Below are positions 34,955-48,000 of a stretch of DNA of 64,000 nt, piece by piece; within the stretch, counting starts at the first letter, position 1; every line of letters begins with the position of its first letter. Source of the stretch: Lantana camara (Eukaryota > Streptophyta > Magnoliopsida > Lamiales > Verbenaceae). The stretch covers positions 5,219,001-5,283,000 of the forward strand of contig CM074865.1 in assembly GCA_037501455.1 (NCBI GenBank). Reading direction: 5' to 3'. The notes under the pieces were generated by a model. It saw only the letters and a list, made by a program, of their open reading frames with translations. It was not told where the DNA came from and made no database searches. The translations under genes and the position numbers were made by a program.

Positions 34955-35495
34955 AATAACTATTTTTATATACCAAGAAACTATTTATCTTCCTATGAGA
35001 AATTTTGATGATCTTTTGACAATATTTTTTAAGAGTTTCATTATCTTTGATCTCTGATATAAAAGGAAATTATTAATCAGATTCTGACCATTAGACACCT
35101 GTTGCCATTCCAATAACTAAGGAATATTTAATAACTATTTTTATATACCAATAAACTATTTGTCTTCCCTATCAGAAGTTTCGATGATCTTTCCTCTGAA
35201 AATTTGAGAATCTTTTTATGAGTTCAATTATCTTTGATCTCTGTGAGATAAAAGGAAATTATTAGTCAGATTTTGACAATTAAACACGTGTTGCCATTTC
35301 AAGAACTATTAATAACTATTTTTATATACCAATAAACTATTTGTCTTCCCTATCAGAAGTTTCAATGATCTTTCTTTCTGAAATTTTGAGAATTTTTTTT
35401 AAAAGTTCAATTATCTTTGATCTCTAGGATAGAAAATGAAATTATTAATCAAATTCTGACCATTAAACATATGTTGCCATTTGAAAAACTAAGAG
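34955..35495. repeat. Three tandem copies of a ~180-bp repeat
   Basis: Copies start at 34955, 35130 and 35311 (each AATAACTATTTTTATATACC) and contain shared blocks such as TTGTCTTCCCTATCAGAAG and TTATCTTTGATCTCT. Moderate divergence between copies. The unit length resembles satellite monomers, but there are only three copies. Confidence 0.85.
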
Positions 35496-35701
35496 AATGA
35501 CAGAGTTTTAGAGATTTCATCGGACAATATTTGATTTTAAATTGAAAACCACTCTGATCGAAAAAATACTTTACTAGGGATTTCATCCTTAAATATTATT
35601 TTTTAATTATATCCATTACGAGGCTAACAATGTATCACTTTTCAAAAATATTGCTGCTTCGACTAGCGTATGATTTTAACTTTCCGGCTTTATGCTGCAT
35701 T

Positions 35702-37315
35702 TAGGGCTGTAAATGGATATTCGAAAATCCGATATCCGTCCGTATCCGAATTCGTTTTAAGAGGATATTATTCGTATCCGATTATAGACATCCGAATTAT
35801 AAACGGATAAGGATATGGTAATAAGATATCCGATCCGTTTAACATCCGATCCGTTAGATATATCTGTTATCCGATTTATCCGTATCCGATAAATAATATG
35901 TTATATTAAAATATATACAAATAACTGTGTATGTATGATAGATTATTAGTATTAAATAAATTTTTTAGCGCATTTATTAAAAAAAACCTTCGATTTTATT
36001 AGTAACCATATGTTCACTTCAACATTTATATAGAGATAATATTGATGGGGCCTAAAATCACCATCGAATCAGAGCCGTCCACGTGTCAGCGTGCCGCTGA
36101 CTAAACCCCGGATGCTCGCCCCAACGGGCTCGTGAACATTCCCAGCCCACTCATTTGCAAGCAGGGATAGGCCGTCAAGCCTCGGACGACTGCTCCAGTA
36201 AAAGCCCAGGCCCAGCGAGTTTGACGCTCGCGTCTCGGCCCTCAGGGTTATCCCTCTCATTGAAGCGCCTGTATGGGGGTCCCATGCTGGCGCTCGGGAT
36301 ATCGTCGCTCAAATGTCATCTGCCGTGGGGAGCCCATCCGTGGATTCTCCGAGCGTCACCAACGCTCGGGAATGAGTCTACCCCTCGTACGATGGATTCT
36401 CGCCTTCAGAAGAAGACATTAGTCCCTCATCCCACTCTACCCTCGTCAACAACCTCTGACACAAGGGTACAGTGCACAGTGCACCTGACACGCCGTCTCC
36501 TTTTCTAGGATGTCACTCTCACCCCACCAAAGGCTGACGCGTGTTAGGGCAACACAGGTTTGGGACCACATGGTCAATTTACCCATTTACCCCCATCCCT
36601 AACATATAAATATAGGAGAATTCATGCATTCTCCCCCAAGTCATCTTCCACACACACACTGCATAGTTCTGGGCATTCCTACTGATCTTCTCAAACCTTC
36701 CATTAACCTCACCATAGTTGCATTACCATTACTTCTGGCACTCTTGGTGTTATCCTAGCTGGAAGAACCCACGCTCACAAGGAAACCCAGTTCCTGAGGC
36801 ACACACGCCTGTGATGGTCTTTCCCTCTTCATACAAATACTAAAGTGTTGTTGCATTTAGGAAACCGAGATTCCTGCACCATCAAATATAATTAACTATA
36901 TTATGTTACTAATAAAAGTATTATATTTCAAATTAATTATATGTTAAAATTTATAGTTTCACCATATATATACACCACTAAAAAATAAAAATGATATATA
37001 TAGATAGATATACTTATTAGTTCTCTATTTGTCTAAAATATATATATTCAAAATTATATAATTATTAAATAATTTATCTATAAATGAATAGTTGATAATT
37101 TGATTAAAAATTCGAAGTTATATAGTTAAATAATTTATGTCAAATTTTGAATAGTTGAAAATCCGACTAAAATCCGAATCCGCCTTGTATCCGTATAAAA
37201 AGGATATTATCCGAATTCGACTTAAAAGGATATTATCCGTATCCGTCCAAATCATAAACGGATAAGGATATGATAATCATACATCCGATCCGTTTAGTAT
37301 CCGTTTACACCCCTA
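35702..37315. mobile_element. hAT-type non-autonomous element, interrupted by a solo LTR
   Basis: Ends TAGGGCTGTAAATGGATA and TATCCGTTTACACCCCTA are inverted repeats. The flanks carry a perfect 8-bp duplication GCTGCATT (35694-35701 and 37316-37323), diagnostic of hAT. Subterminal regions are packed with ATCCG/CGGAT motifs, the kind of array bound by hAT transposases. Without the 847 bp added by the LTR insertion the element is about 767 bp. No transposase. Confidence 0.9.
36043..36884 (-). mobile_element. Solo LTR of the element-1 family
   Basis: 842 bp, the same length as the LTRs of element 1, starting TGATGGGGCCTAAAA and ending CTGCACCATCA. As written on the plus strand it resembles the reverse complement of 9935-10776, so this LTR lies in the opposite orientation to element 1. 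It is flanked by the 5-bp duplication AATAT (36038-36042 and 36885-36889). Direct flanking repeats with no internal region indicate LTR-LTR recombination after insertion. It is more diverged than the LTR pair of element 1. Its sense TATA box lies near 36603. Confidence 0.92.
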
Positions 37316-37671
37316 GCTGCATTATTTATACTTTTCAATTTAATTATTTAATTTACAGTACCATTTAAAAAAGAAAAAAGCTATTCTTATTAATTAATTG
37401 TACTATAGAATAATTAGTTAAAAGTAGAAATATTTAAATCTATCAGAGATTCCAAAGCCATTGCAACTTTACACGTGAATATACAGTGGTGCATCATCAT
37501 CAAGTTAGTAGTTTACAATTCACTCCAATTTCAACCAAAGTCGTCATTTGCACGAGCGCACACCTTAAAACTTTGAGCGTAAATAAAAGCAGAAAAAACG
37601 CATTAGGTCAGCTGAAGGAATCGCCGAAAAGATAAGCACCGGAAATTGATCAACTGTAGAGACGACGAAGT
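37316..37671 (+). promoter_or_regulatory. Promoter and 5' UTR region of the BTB gene
   Basis: The first eight bases are the right target duplication of the hAT element, which therefore ends about 356 bp upstream of the BTB start codon. AT-rich upstream, changing to mixed composition from about 37540. No TATA box clearly chosen. Confidence 0.4.
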
Positions 37672-39082
37672 ATGCGGCGCCACAACCGGCGGCGGCTCAT
37701 CTCGGACACCGACGACGACTCCGACGAATACGAGGACAACGATGAGGAAGAAGACGAGACGGAGGTAGGATCCGCGGCGGCGCGGCGGCGGTTGAGGATG
37801 AAGTGCCTGTCGTGCAAGGAGGACTACGGCGATCGCGACGCCGGAACGTGCCGCGAGTGCTACGAGGAGGCGGGGGAGACGGAGGAGGAGCTCAAGCGCG
37901 AGATCGAGGAGCTTAAATCGAAGGTCAACTTCCTACGGTTGATCTCGATAGGGCCGGGGCAGGGGAGCCCGAACTGTGTGGCGAGGCCTCACGTGCCGTG
38001 TTTCTCCGACGTCGTGTTGGTGGCCTCCGGCGCGGCGGATTCCGGTGACGCGCAGTGCAGTTCGCCTTCTATTCCGGCGCATCGGGCGGTGCTGGTATGG
38101 CAGTGGCTTTTGGTTTTATTTTCCCTCTTTTGCTTGAATTCCTGCATTTTTGTGATTTTTTAGGGATTTGGTAGTTTTGAGTGGAAGTGTGTTGCTGATT
38201 ACTGAAATTTAGGAACAAGCTAACCAGCTATGGAATTTTGTCTAATTTGGCATTATCAAACACAGATAGTGATGACTGGTCACAACCTATACTGTGTTTT
38301 TGCAATTTAAGTGTTGTGATTATCTGTTGAGTTTAGTCTTTCCCTAATTGATGCAGAAGAGTATGGTCTTTCTCTGCCAAGAACAGGGATGAAGTCTAAG
38401 AATCTTGATATCAGTGGGCAAGACTAGATTTTCACAAACTATAAAGGCTAATGCTCTTGTTTTTTTTGTGGTGGAAGTTTCGATTTTACTGCGAATATAC
38501 ATGTAATCTGGTTTTATGTGGTTCTTAGACTAGTATACAGAGATTTGCAACCATTTGTAACAATTTGCCATGATTTCTTGATTTCTCACTGTAATGATCC
38601 TGATATCCATGCAGATGAGCCGTTCTCCCGTCTTCAGGGCCATGCTCGAGAACGAAATGGAGGAAAGCATAAGTGGGACCGTCAAAATCAGTGATGTTTC
38701 ATATGATGCCCTTCGCGCGTTTGTTAACTATCTGTACACAGCTGAAGCTTGCCTTGATGAACACATGGCCTGTGATCTGTTAGTATTGGCTGAAAAGTAC
38801 CAAGTAAAGCATCTCAAGACTTATTGTGAGAAGTATCTCATGTCCAGATTGAATTGGGAGAATTCGCTCGCTTACTACGCTTTTGCTTACCAGCACGGTG
38901 CGAAGAGCTTACTCGAGGCAGCATTGTCTTTGATAATGGACAATATGGACAAACTCAGTAAGCAGGAAGAGTATATCGAGCTCGTGGAGAAGGACCCTCG
39001 TGTTGTGGTGGAGATTTACGAAGCTTATCTGTCGAAACAGGTGAATACCGCTGCAAGTAAAGATTCAACCGTGAAATCCTAG
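37672..39082 (+). CDS. BTB/POZ-domain protein, At4g08455-like
   Basis: Two exons, 37672-38094 and 38615-39082 (GT-AG, phase 0), about 296 residues. The N-terminus is basic then strongly acidic (DTDDDSDEYEDNDEEEDE). Next comes a paired-cysteine motif CLSCKEDYGDRDAGTCRECY, a short Glu/Lys coiled coil (TEEELKREIEELKSKV), and a BTB/POZ fold from about residue 108 (FSDVVLVAS; IPAHRAVLMSRSPVF; AFVNYLYT) followed by a BACK-like helical tail. This order matches Arabidopsis At4g08455 as I recall it. BTB proteins of this kind act as substrate adaptors of CUL3 ubiquitin ligases; the substrate is unknown. The junction restores the conserved AHRAVLMSRSPVFRAML run, which fixes the intron. Confidence 0.92.
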
Positions 39083-39702
39083 CTTATAACTTGTCAGGGA
39101 AAGCGGGCTTCTGAGAAATTTCGGTTGGAGTTGGGATTTTGACTGGTTGTAGACATTCTTGGCATGTAAGTGAACTGAAGCAAGCAGTGTGCTACTGCTA
39201 CTGGTATATGTATTTCAATCCATCTTTTTATTTATCTGCCAAGATTTCGCCGTTAAGTTTGATTTGAAAGCTCTGTTTTCTCGTGGCTCGTTTGTTCGTC
39301 GATTTCATGTTCTTGATTTTGAAGGTTTTTGTTACAGCATAAACAATCAGGGGATGTTCTTTCCCCCAGTGTCCAGATGCACAAGATGAACTCTTCATGC
39401 ATAAGAATGATTGAGAAAATCATCTGAGGGCACAAATTATAAGTTTAAAATGTGAATCAGATAGTTTATGCACAGATAAATCACAAAAAAACTAAATCAA
39501 ACAAACAAAAAAAAATGTATTATTCGAGTCAAACTAAACCAAGAAAAAGGCTCGACTCACTCAAACTCAAAACTACACTCGTATCTAGATTGCAACTGAA
39601 ATTATACCTAAAGCCTCATAATCTCACAGCAATCTCACACATCCAAAAACAAAAACTCACACAAGCACAAAATACAAAAACCACAAGAAATTTACAAAAC
39701 AT
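39083..39702. other. Convergent spacer between BTB and CML genes
   Basis: Contains the 3' UTRs of the two convergent genes; no further gene seen. Confidence 0.6.
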
Positions 39703-40173
39703 TCAAGATTGTCCTGTGAGCAGCATCATATCCTTAAACTCCTCAAAATCAACCAATCCATCCGAATTGGTATCATAAACCTCAATCATATGTCTGCAAT
39801 CCCCTCCACACTCATCCAACAACCCTAATCTTGAAAGAGCAATTTGCAGCTCCTCACATGAAATGAAACCATCCCCATTCAAATCAAAAACCCCGAAAGC
39901 TTTCCGAAGATCCCTCTCGAAGCTTTCATCTCCGTCTCCTTCGCTCTTTTCCTGCTCGAAAACATCCCCCTTCATCAGACTCTCGTAAAAGAACACGAAG
40001 TTCGCATAATCCAGCTCCCCGTCTCCCACCAGCAGCTCAAGCTCCTCTCGTCTGCCGGAAAAACCAATCATGTCCAGAAGCGAACCGAGCTCGTCCACCG
40101 TGACACGGCCGTCGCCATTTCTATCGAGCTTGTCGAAGATTCTTTGCAAGTAAACCGTGCTTAAAGAAGCCAT
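39703..40173 (-). CDS. CML44: Calmodulin-like calcium sensor, CML43/44 type
   Basis: Intronless, 156 residues, typical of plant CML genes. Three canonical EF-hand loops: DRNGDGRVTVDE (about residues 17-28), DLNGDGFISCEE (about 97-108) and DTNSDGLVDFEE (about 133-144). The second EF-hand position is degenerate (LVGDGELDYANF) and lacks several calcium ligands, so three sites should bind Ca2+. It should relay cytosolic calcium signals by binding target proteins; targets are unknown. The CML43/44 assignment rests on overall length and the odd second hand, and could be a neighbouring CML subgroup. A TATA box lies about 80 bp upstream on the minus strand. Confidence 0.88.
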   Translation of the reverse strand: MASLSTVYLQRIFDKLDRNGDGRVTVDELGSLLDMIGFSGRREELELLVGDGELDYANFVFFYESLMKGDVFEQEKSEGDGDESFERDLRKAFGVFDLNGDGFISCEELQIALSRLGLLDECGGDCRHMIEVYDTNSDGLVDFEEFKDMMLLTGQS

Positions 40174-40250
40174 TGTTTCTCTCTTTCTTGGAATACTATT
40201 TGATCAGTTGTTGCATGTATGTATGAACTTATAAGCCAAGAATAAGCCCA

Positions 40251-40260
40251 TATATATAGA
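40251..40260 (-). promoter_or_regulatory. TATA box of the CML gene
   Basis: On the minus strand TCTATATATA, about 80 bp upstream of the ATG at 40173: suitable spacing for a short plant leader. Confidence 0.6.
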
Positions 40261-41108
40261 GAATGACAAGGTCTTGTCATTATTTGTCCTCTAATTCTTG
40301 TTTATTATTAATCACATATTTTTTTATACTAAGTACAATGCCTGTACGGCTTCATGAAAGGACGACAGTGACAATATGTGGCCGAGATTTTACAAGTAGG
40401 GTTTAAGGAAACTTCCTGGAAATCTGATGTAATAAAAATCAGGGTTAGGATATTCTTGTTTTTTTCCTATTTTTCGAACAAGAACAAAAGAAGGGGTTTT
40501 CAATTTTCGTGGTGATCTGATAGGTATGATTTGGTTGTTGTTTTTATTTGGGGAGAGAAGAAGAAGGGTTCATGTTGATCTCATAAGCATATATCTTCCA
40601 TTCTTGTTTTTATTTGAGAATTATGGAGGTTGCCAATACCTTCATGATTTGTGTAGATTTCTCCTTTTTGTCTTATTAAATTTTTTGAGGTCATGTTTCA
40701 GTGGGAGTTTATAGAATATCTTGGTGGTAGTTATTAAATAAAATTAGTTTAATTTTTGTAAAATGAAATATTATTTTGATATTGAGGGAAACATTAAAAA
40801 CAACATTTTTGGGTATCTTGTCAGGTACATGTCTCGTAAAAATGGAAAAATTATAAATTTGGTGTATCAACTCGATCAATTAAACGTTTTGTATATTTCA
40901 TTTTTTGACGATAAAATAGGATTATATATTAAAATCATGCGATTTAATGCATTATTTGACCGGAATCCGGTTTTGTCCATCGGAACCCGACCTAATTTCA
41001 CAGGTGACGAACTCCTAATTCATCACGTGTAAATTCTAGTTAGCAAAATCAGTTTTTGATTAAAAAAAAAAAAGTACATTAAATTACTTAATTTCGAAGA
41101 TATGGTCC

Positions 41109-41932
41109 TGATGGGGTCAAAATACGATCGTCCCACGACAAGACACGTGGCATCACGAGATGATGACATCTGTCTCCCCAAGGCTGCATCATCAGTTCAC
41201 AAGCGCTGAACCCAACGAGCGCGGATCTTCTTCAGGAGTTAAGCCCAACGAGCGCTATCACTCCAACGAGCGTCCTACACACCAAGCGATGGGTACGCCT
41301 ACGTGCCAAGGGAGCCCTCTTCGAGCGTCACATTCCCTCAGAGCGGCCTCCCCTTTGGCTCGTCACTTGAATTGGGGCCAACATTCCCCTCAGTGGATAT
41401 CTTGGCCTCCAAGACTCAAGGTTGTCACGAGCGCGCTCTCAAGCCCTCGTCACCAACCACCCACATGGCTCTCTGACACAACGTACATGCCCGCGCACCT
41501 GCCACTGTTGCTAGCACTAACTTTTGGGCCGCCTTTGCAGAAGATTCCTCCTAGGTTTCTCTCTCACAGCGCCACGTGTTAGGGCAACATTCGGCCAGGA
41601 CCACTTGAGGCAAATGACCAAAGGGCCCTTGACCCTCAACTATAAATAACCCAAGTCATCTTCTACACTGTAAGCATTCTCTAAAGCTTTCTTCATCACT
41701 GCAACTGTAACTGAGCTTACACTTATCTTCATACATTGAACTGACTTGAGCGTCGGAGAGCCAAACTGGGTATCACCCCCAGTTCCCCCAGCTTGGCCAT
41801 CTGACCTTTCTTGTGCTTGTCCCAACAGGTTGAACCCCTTTCTCTTTTTCCGGCGAAGCTCCGGTGGTTTCCTCCACAAAATACAAATCGTAAAGTGATC
41901 GGATTCGGACCCATCCATTCCCGGACCCATCA
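41109..41932 (+). repeat. Element 2, 5' LTR
   Basis: 824 bp, TGATGGGGTCAAAAT...GGACCCATCA. A TATA box TATAAATA lies at 41641-41648, placing the RNA start in the last third of the LTR. Confidence 0.96.
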
Positions 41933-41936
41933 TTTT

Positions 41937-41952
41937 TGGCGCCGTCTGTGGG
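41937..41952 (+). other. Element 2 primer-binding site
   Basis: TGGCGCCGTCTGTGGG, four bases after the 5' LTR; identical to that of element 1. Its start matches the 3' end of tRNA-Asp. Confidence 0.85.
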
Positions 41953-42023
41953 AAACCAGTCTTCCATATTCTTCCTTTCTTTTTGTTGGTAGAAAAACAA
42001 GCACATCTTCGTTTTCAACAGCC

Positions 42024-45000
42024 ATGGTTGCAACGAGATCTGGAGCTGTGGGAGGAGGAGAAAACACCTCCCAAGATGCAAACATCGTTCTTCCCTCCAC
42101 CGATACTGGTGGAGCACCACCTCTTTCCGTCGCCGCTGGTGGGGCACCTCCCGTCGCAGGAGTGACTCCACCAGCTGAATCTTCTGCGCCGCCGCCTGCA
42201 CCGCCGTTGCTGCCCATTCCCACCACCGCGGGAGGAGTTTCTTTCTCAGCTCCACCGCCGCTTGCGCAGAATTCCTGGGTCCATCCCCAGATGAACCTTG
42301 GAATACAAGGTTACATGATGCCTCCGCCTGGCTACACTCTTACTCCGGCTATGATGGCGCCGCCGGTCCAGCCTTACCATGCCGGACAACTCCAGCTCCC
42401 AGTGGTGGTCCCCAGGGAGATTGAAGGAGTGGAGTTACCTCCACTAACCACCCAACAGTTACGGGCTCTTTACGCCCAATGTGAGGTTCAGGCGGCCCAG
42501 GGGGCATGGGAAAGATTCCATTCCATGTACTTTCCCTCTGGGCAGGCCACTCAGGTTGCGGCACCTTTAGGCGGACAACAGAACTTTCCCCTCAGAGAAG
42601 CCCAGGCTGTCCTGAGGGCACAACCACCACCACCACCAGCGAAAGATGTGCCCCAGCAGGAGGGCAACGAGCGTGCCTCCGTGGGAAGGAACAAAGAGCC
42701 CACTGAGCGAGTGAACGAAAATGAAGGAGACTCTCATGTCTCCAGGAGGGGCTCACGAGCCCACAAGGACAAGCAAGTAGAAGTAAATCCTGACGTCCTC
42801 GCGGCTGTGCAAGACCAGCTACAGGGCCTCAAGGATATCGTGGGACAGATCTCACGAGGGCGCTCAACTCAGATCTCCCATAGTCGGGATGAACGGGTTG
42901 ACGCCAGGAGTACCCGCACCAAGGACCCTCCACCAAGGGTCCCCCGTCGAAAGGAGCCGGAGGAAAACTTCGGCACGTACGAATACCACCCATTGGCGAG
43001 GGGTTCACCCCTCGTCGAAGAAGTTCTGATGGCCCAAGCCGGAATGGCCAAAGTCCCCACATCCATCAACAGATACGACGGGACAACCGATCCAGCGGAG
43101 CACTTGGATCATTTTGTGCATCTCATGCACCTTTACGAGCATTCCAGCCATTACTGGGCGAAAGTGTTTGTCACTTCCTTGGTAGGGATGGCTCAAGAGT
43201 GGTATAAGCGCCTGCCACCGCGCTCGATCCACTCGTATGAAGAGTTGGCCGATGCCTTCCTCAACCACTTCAACTCTTTGAAGGCACCTGTCACCGCACC
43301 CACAGCGCTTTACAACGTGGTGCAGGGCAAGAGCGAATCACTACGCTCGTTCTTCGCCCGCTTTAATAAGGAGATCTTGCAGGTGGAAAGGCCCTCGATG
43401 GATTTCTTGATCCCAGTTCTCTTCCAGGCTGTGGATCACAAGCAGTATGTGAGCAAAAAATTTGCTGACGCCATCGTGGAGAGAAGGCCTGGGACCCTCA
43501 TGGGCCTAAGAGAAATAGCCGAGCCGTTCTTCGCGCTCGAAGATATGTATGGGACGAATGGTCCCCGTCATCACAGCCCGGCCCGGAACGAGCGACCTCA
43601 TCACGAGCGGGGGCGGGATGTGGCAGTCAAGAAAGAGCGCCCTCAAGAGCGCAGGAGGTCGCCACCACCCCCTCGTCGATTCGAGCGCATTCCGCTCACC
43701 CGGCCAAATTCAGAAGTCTACAATCTCTCTGATAAAAAGCTCTTCAAAAGACCCATCAAAATGAGAGAAACAGACTCACTAAGGCGCTCGAATAAATACT
43801 GCGCCTTCCACAAGCAGAGAGGGCACGACACGGATGAGTGCCGACAGTTGGAGGCTGAAATCCAAAGGCTCGTTGCAGGGGGCCATCTGAAAGAATTTGT
43901 CCGGGTGCTCGAACGCTACGATGAACAATGCAACGAGCGCTCCGGAAGGAGAAGAAGGAGTCCTTCCCGGTCAAAGAGCCCAAGGGGTAGGGGACCCCCG
44001 GAAAGCAGCAGTCGCCGAGGCAACAAAGGCAAAGCCCCTGAGCAAGAGAACGAGCCCTTTGCAGTCATAAATATGATTGCAGGAGGCTCATCAGGGGGGG
44101 ATTCAAACGCCTCCCGACGGAGGCACATACGGAGCTACAACCAACGCCCAGCAGTGCCCAAGCCTATCTACGCTATCCAGAGATCAAGCGCTCCAAAATC
44201 AAGAGAAAATGATGTAATAGGCTTTGATGATAGGGATCTAGAACATATTGTAACGCCCCATGGGGAGGGTGTAACCTCAGATTGCCCCATGGTGGTTAGT
44301 ATAGATGTTCATAACCATGTTGTAAAAAGAGTATTGGTTGATAGTGGAAGCTCCGTTAATGTTTTGCCTTACTCTACATTCTTAAAAATGAAGGTTGATC
44401 TCCCGCTCGAGCCTCTTAAAACAGCCCTCATTGGCTTTGGAGGCTCAGAAGTTGTCCCCCGAGGGCAAATACGCCTGGCTACTTCATTCGGACGAGCCCC
44501 TCAGCGCAAAACGCTTTTGGTAACGTACGCGGTGGTGGAGATTGACATCCCGTACAACATCATAATCGGGCGCCCTGCCCTCGTGGATTTTAAAGCTATC
44601 ATCTCCACCTACCACCAGAAGATTAAGTTTCCTACTTCCGAGGGCGTTGGAGAAGTGCTCTGCAATGTACGAGAGGCTTGGGGGTGTTACATGCTGTCCC
44701 TCAGAAAGCCTAAAGCGGAGAAAACCTTCCATGTCGGCTCCACCAAGAAGTCAGTGGATTTCCCCAATTTAGACGAGGACAGCCCAGCAAGGAAACGGGC
44801 GAAATTGAACAAGAAGAAGAATAAGAAGAAGAGGGGAGAGAACGGGGAGAATCCCCTCGAAAATGTCCCCCCAGGGGTCGTTGGTGAATCGTCCTCAGGA
44901 GAAGATGAGCCGGAAGAGAGTGAACCAGCATCTGGCGATCGTTTAACAGGAAAGAAGAGGGCGCTCGAACTTCCTCGCCCAGAGGTAAGGATCGAACCCT

Positions 45001-48000
45001 CGGAAAAATTCCTTACCATTGAGCTGGAACCTGGAAACAAAGATAAGACTACACAGATCGGCTCAAACCTCTCAGGGCCTTCTCAGATCATGATGATTGA
45101 TTTTCTAAGGGAGAACAAGGATGTATTCGCGTGGAAAGCCTCTGATCTCACAGGGATTGACCCGAGCGTCATTGTCCATAGACTTAATGTGGATCCGTCT
45201 TTCAAGCCTATCAAGCAGAAAAAACGGGATGTACATGGCTTTCGAAAGAAAGTCATTGAAAAGGAAGTCAATAAGCTCTTGGAGGCTCAGTATATCGAGC
45301 CCATCTTGTATCCGGAGTGGCTGTGCAACGTAGTCTTGGTGCCCAAGAGCGCAAATAAATGGCGCATGTGCAATGATTTCACTGATCTCAACAAGGCTTG
45401 CCCTAAAGATCCTTACCCGCTGCCCCGGATTGATCAATTGGTGGATTCGACCGCTGGCTGCGAGCTCATGAGCATGATGGACGCTTTCCAGGGGTACTAT
45501 CAGATCTTTATGGCCCCGGAAGACCGCCCCAAAACTTCGTTCGTCGTCCATATGGGGGTATATTGTTTCTTGGTCATGCCCTTTGGACTTAAGAACGCCG
45601 GAGCTACCTATCAGCGGCTCGTCAATAAGATGTTTGAAAGTGAAATTGGGAGGTCCATGGAGGTCTATGTGGATGATATGATTGTCAAAAGCGAGAGCCA
45701 GGATTCCCATTTGGAGGATCTCAAGCGCACGTTTTCAATTTTGCGCCAATATGGGATGAAGTTGAATCCCTCGAAGTGCACCTTTGGTGTACAAGGGGGA
45801 AAGTTCTTGGGATACATGGTCAGTCAGAGGGGAATTGAGGCCAATCCGGAGAAGATCAAGGCCATCTTGGAAATTCCTTCCCCTCGAAATTTGCGGGAAG
45901 TACAGGTCTTGGTAGGCAAAATCATCTCGTTGAACAGGTTTATTTCACGCTCGGCAGACAGGAACCTTCCCTTCTTCAAAATCTTGAGGAACGCACGTAA
46001 CTTTGCTTGGACAGAGGAATGCGAAAGGGCGCTGCAGGATATGAAGGCTTATTTATCGAGCGCTCCACTGCTGACTAAGCCTGTCGAAGGCGAAAGGTTA
46101 TTCATGTATCTTTCTGTCTCTCCTGAAGCCACGAGCGCGGTTCTGGTCGCTGTACGGGAGCGGAAACATTTGCCTGTCTATTATCTGAGCAAAACCTTGC
46201 AAGGAGCCGAAAAGAAATATTTGGAGATTGAGAAATTTGCGTTCGCTCTTATTAACGCCTCAAGAAGGCTAAGGCCTTACTTTCAAGCGCATTCCATAAC
46301 AGTTCTCACCGACCAACCCTTGAAACAAGTATTGTCCAAGCCGGACGTATCTGGCAAATTAATCAAGTGGGCCATCGAATTGAGCCAGTTTGACTTATGC
46401 TTCGAGCCCAGGACCGCGATACAAGCTCAGGTTATGGCGGATCTGTTGGTTGAACGTTTTGGTTTCGAACCCGCCGCTGCGGAGAATGAGGGGTTATGGG
46501 TACTGCACACGGATGGTTCCTCAACCTCTCAAGGGGGAGGAATAGGAGTGGCCCTCAGAAACCCCGATGGGATTGAACTGGACTTTGCGATCAAGCTGGA
46601 TTTCCAAGTCACTAACAATGAAGCAGAATATGAAGCCCTCGTGCAAGGTTTGAACATAGCTTTTCAGAATGGAGCCTCCAGAATCACTGCTTATGTGGAT
46701 TCACAGTTAATAGCGAGCCAGATTGAAGGAACATATGAGGCTCGAGAAACCACCATGATACAGTACTTAAAGAAAGCCAAAGAAATCATTGGGAAGCTCA
46801 AGGAATTTCATCTACTTCAGGTGCCGCGAGGAGAAAACGAGCGAGCGGACGCTCTGTCAAAGTTTGCGTCAGCTTTAGAGGGTACTTCTGAACGTTCTGT
46901 TACGTTCCTTAGGACTGAGGAACCTTTGATCAAAGAAAGAGTCGCCACCAAGATAATCGCTATGATTGATCCAAACGAGCCCTGCTGGCTTGATGACGTC
47001 ATCATTTTCCTTAAGGATGGAATTCTTCCCACTGACAAGGTGGAAGCTAGGAAAATCCGAAATAAGGCCCCTCGTTTCGCTTTGGATCCCGAGGGGAGGT
47101 TGTTCAAAAAATCATTTCAAGGACCCCCAATGAGATGCCTAAGGCCCTCACAAGCAAAGGAGACGCTCGAACACATTCATAACGGGAGCTGTGGAAATCA
47201 TTCTGGGGGGCGTATTTTGGCAAAAAAGGTTCTGAGAAGTGGGTTTTATTGGCCTACAGTTCTCCAAGACGCCATTGAATTTTCGAGGAAGTGCCCCAAA
47301 TGCCAATTTCATTCAAATCTCCCTCAATTGCCAGCCGCACAAATGATCCCAATAGACGTCTCTTGGCCTTTTGACCAGTGGGGAATAGACATTGTGGGCC
47401 CCTTACCCATAGCTGCAGGACAAAGGAAGTTTGTCATTCTAGCCGTCGACTACTTCACCAAGTGGGCCGAGGCTGAAGCTGTTGCAAAAATCACTTTCAA
47501 GGTTGTAAGGGACTTTATTTGGAAGAACATCATCTGCAGGTACGGAATACCGAGGGTGCTCATATCTGACAATGGATCCCAGTTCATAGCAGCTGACACG
47601 CGAGAGTGGTGTTCCGAGCTGGGGATAGAACAGCGATTTACCTCTGTAGGACATCCACAATCTAACGGACAAGCGGAAGTTACCAACAGGATCATTTTGC
47701 GACATCTGAAAACCATGCTTGAAAGCAAGAAAGGTGAATGGGCTGAGGAGTTGCAAGGAGCGCTTTGGGCTTATCGCACCACCCCACGAGCGACCACTGG
47801 AGAAACCCCTTTCGCTCTCGTTTATGGTTCAGAAGCAATGATACCGGCGGAAATAGTAAATGAATCCGCTCGTGTCGGCTATTTCGAGCCTCAGCTCAAC
47901 GACGGCAACAGGGGTTTGGAGTTGGACTTACTGGATGAAAGGAGAGACCGAGCGTGGGCTAAAATCCACCACTATAAAGCTTCTGTGGCCCAACAGTACA

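Noticed and set aside
40763..41032. 89-codon frame next to element 2
   Set aside because: Lies across the arm of a MITE-like element; no motif and AT-driven composition.
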